Source of the DNA: Gammaproteobacteria bacterium
Lineage (GTDB): Bacteria > Pseudomonadota > Gammaproteobacteria > Arenicellales > Poriferihabitantaceae
Direction of reading: 5' to 3'
Length of the DNA stretch: 45,026 nt
NCBI GenBank assembly: GCA_009841725.1
Contig: VYGS01000035.1
Coordinates: 1 to 45,026, forward strand
The position numbers were made by a program, and so were the translations under genes. The notes under the pieces are model-generated. The model saw only the letters and a program-made list of their open reading frames with translations, was not told the DNA's origin and did not search any database. Shown piece by piece: positions 1 through 7,428 of the stretch (the stretch's first letter is position 1; each line of letters begins with the position of its first letter).

Positions 1-850
1 TGGACTCACTGATGGTGGTGAAGGATTCGAGATCGATGAACAGGATCGAGCATTCTCCGGTTTCCGTTCGGCTGAGGTCGGGCTGCTGGGAATCCTCCTT
101 GATCTGTTCCGCGATAACATCCGGGACAAACCTTGAAAGATCCTGGGCGGCCGCCGCATTCTTCAGCGAGACCTTGAGCAGATTCTGGCCCCTTGAAATT
201 CCGACGGCAAGAATCCCGGTAACCAGCAGGATGGAGATGACCTTGTCCCATTCCGCGCCGATCAGGATCTTGTTGCTGGTCAGGTATTCGACATAGTCGC
301 GCGTGATGCTTTCCATACCGGCCTGGTGGATCGAGTAGGCCACCAGAAGCATCCAGCCGGCGGCCGCCGCGAGTCCGGCAATCACGACATAGATCGCCTC
401 GAAGCGCAGCGACCTGAGCGCGATGAAGATGAACAGGTAAATCAGGGTCGTCGCTTTTAGATAGAAGCTCGCCGGCTGCTGGTACTGTATGTGGAACGTA
501 CAGATCAGGCCGAAAAGCAGCCCCATGTCGACAATGATCGAAAGCACCAGAAACGCCGGCGTAATTCGCGAGCGGTAGCTCAGATACAGCCTGATAACGG
601 TAAAGACGAAATAGAATCCGAGAAACCACGGTACCGGCGCAAACCCCGACTCGGGAAACGTCTTGGGAGACAGGATGTAGAGAACGGAAAAGACCGAAAC
701 GATAAACAGCTGCGTCCAGCCGATGATTCTTTCGCTCTCGATCTGCTGAATCTGTATACTCTGGCGAATCCGATCCGGGATATCCGTAATGACCAACTTG
801 CCGGCAAACCACCTGCCGATCTCGATCGAGGATTTGATCAGATTCTTCAT
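1..850 (-). CDS. Membrane class III adenylate/guanylate cyclase, N-terminal part (cut by the left window edge)
   Basis: The frame opens at the ATG at 850 and stays open to base 1, giving about 283 residues with no stop, so the C-terminus lies outside the window. An amphipathic N-terminal stretch is followed by about six hydrophobic segments between residues 43 and 220, then a linker (VPDVIAEQIKED). The start of a class III cyclase catalytic domain follows: ECSILFIDLESFTTISES, whose Asp corresponds to the first metal-binding Asp of the family. It would make cAMP or cGMP at the inner membrane face. Substrate specificity cannot be judged because the decisive residues are missing. It is divergent from a glycosyltransferase cluster that includes a cyclic-nucleotide-binding protein, which suggests a link. 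A different frame over the same bases is also open but has no recognisable content. Confidence 0.8.
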   Translation of the reverse strand, partial: MKNLIKSSIEIGRWFAGKLVITDIPDRIRQSIQIQQIESERIIGWTQLFIVSVFSVLYILSPKTFPESGFAPVPWFLGFYFVFTVIRLYLSYRSRITPAFLVLSIIVDMGLLFGLICTFHIQYQQPASFYLKATTLIYLFIFIALRSLRFEAIYVVIAGLAAAAGWMLLVAYSIHQAGMESITRDYVEYLTSNKILIGAEWDKVISILLVTGILAVGISRGQNLLKVSLKNAAAAQDLSRFVPDVIAEQIKEDSQQPDLSRTETGECSILFIDLESFTTISES

Positions 851-862
851 GGATCCCGTTTT

Positions 863-926
863 CGGGAGGATGCCCGTACGCCCTCCCGGGCCGCTGCATG
901 ACCCGGTCCGGGATTGCCCGAACCGG
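863..926. promoter_or_regulatory. Two GC-rich stem-loops in the divergent cyclase/glycosyltransferase intergenic region
   Basis: The first inverted repeat pairs CGGGAGG (863-869) with CCTCCCG (882-888) around a 12-base loop. The second pairs CCGGT/ACCGG and CGGG/CCCG (903-926) with one mismatch and an ATTG loop. Neither is followed by a T-run, so neither looks like a classical terminator. They sit between two divergent starts (850 and 962) and could shape a 5' leader or an operator. The role is inferred from position only. Confidence 0.3.
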
Positions 927-961
927 ATACGCTGAACAATATCATTTCGGAGTTCGGGACA

Positions 962-2143
962 ATGGACAGGCTCAACAACGCGAAGGTGCTCATCTACAGC
1001 CACGACAGCTTTGGGTTGGGACATTTAAGGCGATGCCGCGCCATCGCCAACGCGCTGGTCGATGCCTTCAAGGGCATGTCGGTCATGATCATTTCCGGAT
1101 CTCCGATCATCAGCCAGTTCGATTTCAGATCCCGCGTGAGCTTCATCACTGTGCCCGGAGTGGTCAAACTGCGCAACGGGGATTATACATCACTCGGCCT
1201 GCACGTCGACCTGAACGAGACCCTGGCCATGCGCGCGTCGATCATCCAGCACGCCGCAGAGGCGTTCGGGCCGGATGCCTTCATTGTCGACAAGGAACCC
1301 CTCGGACTGAGAGGAGAAATCGAGTACACCCTGCGCTGGCTCAGGATGAAGGGTTGCCGGAACATCCTCGGCCTTCGGGACATCATGGATGAGAGCGAGG
1401 CGCTGCAATCCGAATGGGAAAGAAAGGAGGCGGTTCCGGCCGTGGAAAACCTGTATCACGAAATCTGGGTCTACGGCACCGAGGCGACCGGCAACCCGGT
1501 TGCGGGAATCGACCTGTCCGACCGGGTCCTTGACCGCATGCACTACCTGGGATACCTGCGTCGGGATCTGTCGTCAAATGCCCGGATACCGGAACGGTAC
1601 TCCAGGCAGCCCTATATCCTCGTCACGCCGGGCGGAGGCGGCGACGGAGAAGTGCTGGTCGACTGGGTCATCCGTGCCTACGAGTCGGACACCAACGGCG
1701 ATCTGATCCACGGTATCGTGATCGTCGGGCCGTTCATGAAGGCAAAGGCCCAGCGCGACTTCAAGCGTCGGATTGCACGAATCCCCCGGCTCGATTTCGA
1801 AGTTTTCACGAACCGCATCGAGGTGCTGATGAAACATGCCGAGGGGATTGTCGCCATGGGCGGATACAACACCTTCTGCGAGATTCTTTCCTTCGACCGG
1901 CGCGCCCTGCTGGTTCCCCGGGAAACTCCGAGACTCGAACAGAAAATCCGCTCCGACTACGCCCTGGAAAACGGTCTCGCCTCGGTTCTCTATCACGAAC
2001 ACAACGCCAACACCGGCCTCATGAGCGAAGCCCTGCATCGGCTTCCCCGCCAGCCTGCGCCTTCGCTCTCGGCTTCCCCCGGCATGCTGAGGGGGCTCGA
2101 CGGCATCATCGACCGTATCGCGATCCTGCTCAAGAACAGTTGA
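962..2143 (+). CDS. MurG-like glycosyltransferase (COG4671 type), first of a tandem pair
   Basis: The product is a 393-residue GT-B-fold glycosyltransferase resembling the predicted glycosyltransferase family COG4671, which is related to MurG/GT28. The N-terminal nucleotide-fold loop SHDSFGLGHLRRCRAIA carries the Gly-His-x-Arg signature. The C-terminal donor half has VTPGGGGDG and AMGGYNTFCEILSF, the usual places where a nucleotide-sugar is held. No signal peptide or membrane span is seen, so it probably acts at the cytoplasmic face. The ATG at 962 is preferred over an in-frame TTG at 914, because that TTG lies inside a stem-loop. The next gene overlaps its stop codon, so the two are probably translated together. 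Donor and acceptor are unknown. Confidence 0.8.
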   Translation: MDRLNNAKVLIYSHDSFGLGHLRRCRAIANALVDAFKGMSVMIISGSPIISQFDFRSRVSFITVPGVVKLRNGDYTSLGLHVDLNETLAMRASIIQHAAEAFGPDAFIVDKEPLGLRGEIEYTLRWLRMKGCRNILGLRDIMDESEALQSEWERKEAVPAVENLYHEIWVYGTEATGNPVAGIDLSDRVLDRMHYLGYLRRDLSSNARIPERYSRQPYILVTPGGGGDGEVLVDWVIRAYESDTNGDLIHGIVIVGPFMKAKAQRDFKRRIARIPRLDFEVFTNRIEVLMKHAEGIVAMGGYNTFCEILSFDRRALLVPRETPRLEQKIRSDYALENGLASVLYHEHNANTGLMSEALHRLPRQPAPSLSASPGMLRGLDGIIDRIAILLKNS

Positions 2144-3291
2144 AACCGATACTTGTCCACGTCCAGCATCTGTTCGGATCCGGTCATGTCCGGCGGATTT
2201 GCGCTCTGGCCGATGCACTGGCCGACCACGGATTCCGGGTCGTTCTTGTCAGTGGAGGACTCGCCCATCCCGAGCCATCCCGCCCGTCGATCAGCCTCGT
2301 CGAATTGCCGAGCGTCGGCGCCGGCAACGGACTGGGCGATCTCGTGGACACGCAGGGCAATCCGGTTGACGAATCGCTTTGGCGGCAACGGGCCGATCTT
2401 GTGCGCAAGACCGTGCTCGAGACCGGACCGGGCCTCATCATCACCGAAGGCTATCCGTTCGCACGCCGCCGGTTTGCCCGGGAGCTGACGGCACTGATCC
2501 GGACGGCGAAGCAGGATCTGGCGACGCCTGCAACCGTCGCCTGTTCGGTGCGGGACATCATCCAGCCCAAGAGCCGCACAGACAGGGAGGACGAAATCGT
2601 CCGGATCCTCAACGAACAGTATGACTACATTTTCATTCACGGCGAGGCAGACTTCGTTCCGCTCGACGTATCCTTCCCGAAGATGGGCAACATCCGCAGC
2701 AGGATCGTGTACACGGGATATGTGGATGCGGGCCCGCCGATCAAGCGGCCTGCCGAAAAATGTCCCGGAGACATCCTGGTCTCGGCCGGCGGCGGCATCG
2801 CAGGCAGACGCATCTATGAAACGTCGATCCGGGCGGCGTCCCTTTCGCCCGACGGATCGGGATGGACATGGCGGATACTGGTGGGAAACGCGATCGGCGA
2901 GACGGATTTCTCGACGTGGCGCCGGATGGCTCCGGAAAACGCGACCGTCGAAAGAAACCGGCCTGATTTCAGGCAATTGCTTGCCGAGTGCGGGGTCTCC
3001 GTCTCGCAGATCGGGTACAACACCGCGGTCGACCTGGTTCTGTCCGGCACGAGGGGGATCGTGATTCCCTACGAAGCGGACGGCGAGAAGGAACAGATGA
3101 TACGCGCCTCTTCACTGGAACGGCTCAATCATGTCAGGGTGCTCCGGGAAGCCGACCTGGATACCGAGACACTGACTGACGCTGTCGCCCGGTTGATGAA
3201 ATCGAAGGCCGAACCGGTTCCGCCCTTTTCACCGGATGGCACGGAACGGTTTCTCCGGGAAGTGGACAAGCTGTGCAGGCCACAGGGATAG
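2140..3291 (+). CDS. MurG-like glycosyltransferase (COG4671 type), second of the tandem pair
   Basis: The 383-residue protein has the same layout as its upstream neighbour: an N-terminal loop HLFGSGHVRRICALADAL, a middle VSAGGGIAGR loop and a C-terminal QIGYNTAVDLVLSG segment that aligns with AMGGYNTFCEILSF of the first protein. Sequence similarity outside these loops is low, so the two are old, diverged paralogues that may transfer different sugars or act as a pair. Translation appears to start at a TTG (2140-2142) whose last two bases are the first two of the preceding TGA stop, a four-base TTGA overlap typical of translational coupling. It is likely cytoplasmic. The sugar donor and acceptor cannot be told from sequence. 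Confidence 0.78.
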   Translation: MKPILVHVQHLFGSGHVRRICALADALADHGFRVVLVSGGLAHPEPSRPSISLVELPSVGAGNGLGDLVDTQGNPVDESLWRQRADLVRKTVLETGPGLIITEGYPFARRRFARELTALIRTAKQDLATPATVACSVRDIIQPKSRTDREDEIVRILNEQYDYIFIHGEADFVPLDVSFPKMGNIRSRIVYTGYVDAGPPIKRPAEKCPGDILVSAGGGIAGRRIYETSIRAASLSPDGSGWTWRILVGNAIGETDFSTWRRMAPENATVERNRPDFRQLLAECGVSVSQIGYNTAVDLVLSGTRGIVIPYEADGEKEQMIRASSLERLNHVRVLREADLDTETLTDAVARLMKSKAEPVPPFSPDGTERFLREVDKLCRPQG

Positions 3292-3400
3292 CCGCACAGC
3301 CCCCCGGTGGTTCCGAAGTGCCGTATTGGCAACACGGGATTCGATCGGGCGGTCCGGGTCGTCAACGGCCCCGGATAGTCCTCCGATACCGATCCGGCGC

Positions 3401-3919
3401 ATGAAACCGACAGTGTATTTTGGTACCATTGTCGGCAGTCGAACACTCTGGCGAACCGTGGACATCAACGAAGAAGCGCGCGAATTGTCACGGGTTCCGC
3501 TGTTTTCGAAACTGGATCTGTCAAAGTTGAAGCTGGTTGCGTTTACCAGCCAGCGGCTTGAACTGGGCGACGGGGAATACCTGTTCTACCATGACGATCC
3601 CTCGGATTCGGTGTACCTGGTGCTTGAGGGCGTCCTGCAGGTTACCGTCGAGCACGAGGACGGCGCAGTCGACGTCGTGGCGGAGCTCGAAAGAAACCAT
3701 CTTATCGGCGAGATGGGCGTGATCGCGAATGCGCCCCGCTCGGCCTCCATTCGTTCTTCCGGAAGCAGCGCGGTGCTCAAGATCGAGGCCGACACCTTCA
3801 TGACCCTGCTGACCGAGAATCCGAGCATGTCCCTGCACGTGATGCGGGAGTTGACCGACAAGCTGAACAAGACCCATCGCCAATTCGTGCAGCTCAAGGA
3901 GCGGATGTCTGCGCACTGA
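3401..3919 (+). CDS. Stand-alone cyclic nucleotide-binding domain protein
   Basis: This small protein (172 residues from the ATG at 3401; an in-frame GTG at 3458 is also possible) is essentially one cNMP-binding beta-roll. The first half shows GEYLFYHDDPSDSVYLVLEG. The phosphate-binding cassette reads GEMGVIANAPRSASI, with the Glu and the Arg that normally hold the ribose and phosphate of cAMP or cGMP both present. There is no helix-turn-helix after the roll, only a helical tail, so unlike CRP it should not bind DNA. It probably senses a cyclic nucleotide and acts through another protein. It lies between two glycosyltransferase genes and an HD phosphohydrolase, and a cyclase gene lies about 2.5 kb upstream. 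Confidence 0.82.
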   Translation: MKPTVYFGTIVGSRTLWRTVDINEEARELSRVPLFSKLDLSKLKLVAFTSQRLELGDGEYLFYHDDPSDSVYLVLEGVLQVTVEHEDGAVDVVAELERNHLIGEMGVIANAPRSASIRSSGSSAVLKIEADTFMTLLTENPSMSLHVMRELTDKLNKTHRQFVQLKERMSAH

Positions 3920-3923
3920 ATTC

Positions 3924-4565
3924 ATGGACACTCACCAGGCCCGATTCACAGAACTGTGGTGCTCCCATTCAAGGGCCCCGGATCGACAGGCTGCGGCAGG
4001 CATTCACCGGAGGCTTGTCGAAATGTACAGCGAAAGCTGGCGCAGCTATCACAATTTCGATCACATCCGCGCTTGCCTCCAATGGCTGGATGACTGCGGC
4101 AGACATGCCGATGACTTCGATGCGATCGAGATGGCCATCTGGTTCCACGATTGCATCTATGTCGTTGGCGCATCCGACAACGAAGCTCGGAGTCGGGATT
4201 TCTTTCTCGACGAGTCACGGGGAGTGCTCGGCGATCCCTACCGGAAGCTCGTCGCCCATCTCATCATGGACACCTGCCACAGGGACATTCCCGATTCCCG
4301 TGACGGCAAGCTGCTCGCCGACATCGACCTGACCAGTTTTGGCCTGCCCTGGGACGACTATCTCTCAGACAGTGTGAACGTGCAGAACGAGAACAGCATT
4401 CTCAAGCCGCCAACTCTCGAATCCAGGACCTATTACCTGAACAAGCTCAAGCAACGCAAGACGATCTACTACACCGACCACTATCTTCGTCACTACGAGA
4501 TGTCGGCGCAGCGGAACATCGCCCGGCACCTCGTCGAGATCCACGACCGGTATCAGCGGGACTGA
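3924..4565 (+). CDS. HD-superfamily metal-dependent phosphohydrolase (COG4339 type)
   Basis: The 213-residue protein matches the predicted metal-dependent HD phosphohydrolases of COG4339. The early YHNFDHI motif (His43, His47) and AIWFHDCIYV (His75-Asp76) supply the metal ligands, and the C-terminal part is helical (KLKQRKTIYYTDHYLR). It starts four bases after the cNMP-binding gene ends, so the two probably share a transcript. The substrate of this family is not established. A nucleotide or nucleotide-sugar phosphate is a reasonable guess given the neighbours, but that is inference. Its last 13 bases overlap the 3' end of the convergent glycosyltransferase gene. Confidence 0.75.
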   Translation: MDTHQARFTELWCSHSRAPDRQAAAGIHRRLVEMYSESWRSYHNFDHIRACLQWLDDCGRHADDFDAIEMAIWFHDCIYVVGASDNEARSRDFFLDESRGVLGDPYRKLVAHLIMDTCHRDIPDSRDGKLLADIDLTSFGLPWDDYLSDSVNVQNENSILKPPTLESRTYYLNKLKQRKTIYYTDHYLRHYEMSAQRNIARHLVEIHDRYQRD

Positions 4566-5695
4566 CCCCGTCGGGCTGTCGGCAAAACGCGGTCCAGAAT
4601 GTCGGCAACCCTGCTTCGGGCGGCCTGGAACCGGTGGTCACGAAAAAATTTCCTGCGAGCGTTCGATCGCATCCGCTCCCGGGCGGCCTGATCGCTGATC
4701 ATCGATTGCAGGCGACCGGCAAACAGCGTCCTCTCCCCGGCCGGTACCAGAAAACCGTTCGCCCCGTCCTCGATGATCGCGCCGACACCGCCGTAGTCAT
4801 ACGCCAGGGCCGGCAGGTCGTGGCTCACCGCCTCGAGCAGAGCCAGCCCAAACGCCTCGTTCACGGAGGGCCAGACGTACAGATCCGCCATGTCCAGCCA
4901 CTTGCCGACTTCGGGATCCTCGAGCTCCCCGACGAACAGGCAACGTGTCGCCATTTTGGAAAACAGGCGCTCGACCTCACGGCGGGCCGGGCCGTCGCCG
5001 ATGACAATCAGATTCCATCCCTGCCCGGGAAGCATCTCCAACACGGCGGACAACTCCCGATATGAGCGGAGCTTGTCCCCGCTTCGCATCATCGCCGCAC
5101 AGGCCAGCCATACCGCATCGGCATCGAGATTCGGGAAGCGACAGACGACTGCCTTGCGATCGGGTGTCGAAGCCGCAGAATCCGGGCCCGAGGTAAACGG
5201 CAGAATCCGCTGCAAAATGTCCGGCCCGGCAACCAGATCGCGCAGGCAATTTTCGTCAGCCGGGTTCAGGCAGAGAATCGCATCGGCCGACCGGATGCAT
5301 GCCCTTGCCCGTTCATGGCCTTCGGCCCAGCGACCCCCGGCCTGCCGGGGAGCGAAAGACGCCTCGGCGACGAGATAGGGAACGCCGAGAAATCCGGCAA
5401 GATCAAGTCCGATCCAGTCCGGAGCCTTGTGGTAGACATGGTAGACAAAGACGAGATCCAGATCCCGGGATGCGTCATCCCGCTTCAGCCGTTCCAGTTC
5501 GAGGTTCGCGGCATGCCTGATGTCCTGCTGTCTCCTGCGATCACCCCGCCCCTCCCAGCTTCTCAGGGTCGAGAGCACCACCACCTCGTGGCCGATGCTA
5601 TCGAGCAGTTCGATCAGCAGTCTCGCCATCTTGCGGTCTCCCGAGGGAACCGGATGTCCGGGAGGCTTCATCGGCGCATAGAATCCGATCTTCAT
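4553..5695 (-). CDS. GT4-family glycosyltransferase
   Basis: The 380-residue GT-B glycosyltransferase has a GT1/GT4-type C-terminal domain: VIGDGPARREVERLF, a LFVGELEDPEV loop, and the E-x7-E donor motif EAFGLALLEAVS followed by YDYGGVGAIIEDGANGFLVP. The N-terminus MKIGFYAPMKPPGHPVPSGDR is the usual acceptor-domain start with a Gly-rich loop. It overlaps the stop codon of the upstream glycosyltransferase gene by four bases (ATGA at 5692-5695), so the two form a coupled pair on the minus strand. Its 3' end overlaps the convergent HD-protein gene by 13 bases. It likely adds a sugar to a lipid-linked or surface glycan; the exact sugar is unknown. Confidence 0.85.
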   Translation of the reverse strand: MKIGFYAPMKPPGHPVPSGDRKMARLLIELLDSIGHEVVVLSTLRSWEGRGDRRRQQDIRHAANLELERLKRDDASRDLDLVFVYHVYHKAPDWIGLDLAGFLGVPYLVAEASFAPRQAGGRWAEGHERARACIRSADAILCLNPADENCLRDLVAGPDILQRILPFTSGPDSAASTPDRKAVVCRFPNLDADAVWLACAAMMRSGDKLRSYRELSAVLEMLPGQGWNLIVIGDGPARREVERLFSKMATRCLFVGELEDPEVGKWLDMADLYVWPSVNEAFGLALLEAVSHDLPALAYDYGGVGAIIEDGANGFLVPAGERTLFAGRLQSMISDQAARERMRSNARRKFFRDHRFQAARSRVADILDRVLPTARRGQSR

Positions 5696-6909
5696 CCGCC
5701 GAAATTCTCGACCAGCGGCCGAACATTCTGCTCAAGCGAGAACTGCTCCTCCATGCTCCTTCGCCCTTCCCGGCCCAGGGAATTCCTGAGGGCCGGATTC
5801 CGGCCCAGTCGGCAGATCGCCTCGGACAGCGCCTTGACGTTCCCGGATTCGACAATCAGCCCGTTGAAGTCGTGCCTCAGCAACTCGGGAATGCCGGATA
5901 TGTCTGTCGAGACGCACGGCACGCCCTGGGCCATGGCCTCCATGAGCACGTTGGGCAGCCCGTCGCGGTCTCCGTCCGAGTGGACTCTGGAGGCCAGCGC
6001 GAAAAGATCCGACCGGCGGTATTGTTCCAGCACAAGATCGAAACTCAAGGGGCCCTGCCAGTCGATCCGGCCATCCAGGTTCAGGGCGGCCGCCTGCCGC
6101 TTCAGATCCTCCAGAAGCGGGCCCGCCCCGACATGCACGAATGTCCAGTGCAGGTTCCCGGGCAGCCCTGCAAGCGCCTCGAGCAGGACATCGTATCCCT
6201 TTTTCGGCACCGCCCGGCCCACCGACAGTATCCGCACGGCGGACACCGGCGTGGAGCCGTCGTTGACGTGGTTCCGGAGCGGGCCCGGAAACCGGTCCAG
6301 ATCGAGGCCATGATAAAGCAGCCGGATGCGGCCGGGATCGCGGGCGAGTCCGGCAAGATAGTCCCGGTTCGCGGATGTACAGGTCACCAGCCATCGGAGA
6401 TCGTCGAGTTTCTCCCGGATCTCCCATTTCGGCGTTGTCCAGATGTCCTTGGCGTGGGCGGAACAGCTCCAGGGCAATCCGGACAGGATGGAGCAGTATC
6501 TCGCCACCGACGAGGGAGTATGCAGGAAATGCGCGTAGATCCATTCCCGGTCGGACGCGATCTCCCGGTAGAGGACCATCGCCTGGCCCAGCCGCCGCAC
6601 CCGATTCGCCGACATGTCCCTCGCCAGATCCCGCAAGAATACGCGCACGAACCGAACGACACGCCGGGTACACAGGGCGGCCAGCAGTCCCGAGAGCACC
6701 CTCAGGGGATGCCGGTAGAGGTATTCGGGCAAATAGACCACCGGGGCCCGAATCCTTGCATGGACGGGATGAATCTCGTGGTCGGTCGGACTGCGCAGGG
6801 AATACAGGACGAGATCCAGTCCCGCCTCCTCCAGCGCCAGCAATTCCTGGGCAATGAACGTCTCGGACAACCGCGGATACCCCTTGAGAACGACGGCGAC
6901 TCTTTTCAC
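5692..6909 (-). CDS. GT4-family glycosyltransferase
   Basis: The best start is the GTG at 6909, giving 405 residues that begin VKRVAVVLKGYPRLSETFI, a form typical of this glycosyltransferase subgroup, with AAGAG a few bases upstream. An ATG at 6984 is also in frame but has no ribosome-binding site and lies in a less conserved extension. The C-terminal domain has ILSVGRAVPKKGYDVLLEAL, VGAGPLLEDLKR and DGLPNVLMEAMAQGVPCVST, the D/E-x7-E donor site, then SGIPELLRHDFNGL. It probably elongates a surface polysaccharide or glycolipid. It is translationally coupled to the second GT4 gene. A transposase remnant begins upstream of it on the other strand. Confidence 0.85.
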   Translation of the reverse strand: MKRVAVVLKGYPRLSETFIAQELLALEEAGLDLVLYSLRSPTDHEIHPVHARIRAPVVYLPEYLYRHPLRVLSGLLAALCTRRVVRFVRVFLRDLARDMSANRVRRLGQAMVLYREIASDREWIYAHFLHTPSSVARYCSILSGLPWSCSAHAKDIWTTPKWEIREKLDDLRWLVTCTSANRDYLAGLARDPGRIRLLYHGLDLDRFPGPLRNHVNDGSTPVSAVRILSVGRAVPKKGYDVLLEALAGLPGNLHWTFVHVGAGPLLEDLKRQAAALNLDGRIDWQGPLSFDLVLEQYRRSDLFALASRVHSDGDRDGLPNVLMEAMAQGVPCVSTDISGIPELLRHDFNGLIVESGNVKALSEAICRLGRNPALRNSLGREGRRSMEEQFSLEQNVRPLVENFGG

Positions 6910-7005
6910 TGCTCTTGGGACCCCGGCTTGTTCGGTGTTAATATTGGGAATTACGTGCCTCACGGCCATTTGGACGTAACGCATTGAAAGTGTAATAATA
7001 ACGGT

Positions 7006-7362
7006 ATGATTCGGACTATCGTCAAGATTGCCAAACTGAACGCGTCGACTCACAAGAAGCTTGATGCGTTCTTGCGTCAGCAGACCGAATTGTACAATGC
7101 CGGACTTCAGGAGCGGATGGATTGCTACAAGAAGACGGGCGAGACAATTACTTTGTACGAGCAGTATGGTTCCTTGACCGAGATCCGGCGAGACTCTGAT
7201 TTCAGCCAGTACGCGGTCCAACCCCAGCGAACCGCTCTACGCACTCTCGACAAGGGCATGAAGTCGTTGGCTTCTCCCGGTGCGTCCGAGAATGTTCGTG
7301 AAGCATATGTCGCGGGGTTGCCCGGGCAGGACACGGAACGGTATGCGGCGGCCGGAGTCTAA
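7006..7362 (+). pseudogene. TnpB (IS200/IS605-type) remnant, internally deleted
   Basis: The first 87 residues (MIRTIVKIAKLNASTHKKL through QRTALRTLDKGMKS) look like the N-terminal helical part of a TnpB/OrfB RNA-guided nuclease of the IS200/IS605 group. Intact proteins are about 370-400 residues and next have a basic FFRR-type segment, but here the frame jumps to a short tail (GLPGQDTERYAAAGV) and stops. The RuvC-like catalytic residues and zinc finger are therefore absent. The tail resembles the extreme C-terminus of some TnpB proteins, so a single internal deletion could have joined the two ends; this is inference. No tnpA and no clear element ends are seen. It cannot be active. Confidence 0.7.
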
Positions 7363-7379
7363 ATACTGGCTGTCAGGCA

Positions 7380-7385
7380 TATAAT
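7380..7385 (+). promoter_or_regulatory. Perfect TATAAT -10 hexamer upstream of the ABC exporter gene
   Basis: A consensus TATAAT lies 44 bases before the TTG start at 7429, just past the end of the TnpB remnant. No good -35 hexamer is present 16-18 bases upstream, so any promoter would be weak or need an activator. The position is suitable for transcribing the ABC exporter-like gene. Confidence 0.35.
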
Positions 7386-7428
7386 TCCCTTAATATTCGT
7401 CGCACCCACACATTCATTTCGCATCCTC

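Noticed and set aside
6-899. A 297-codon minus-strand frame at the left edge
   Set aside because: It overlaps the frame starting at 850 that carries six membrane segments and a cyclase catalytic start; the 297-codon translation shows no membrane or domain features.
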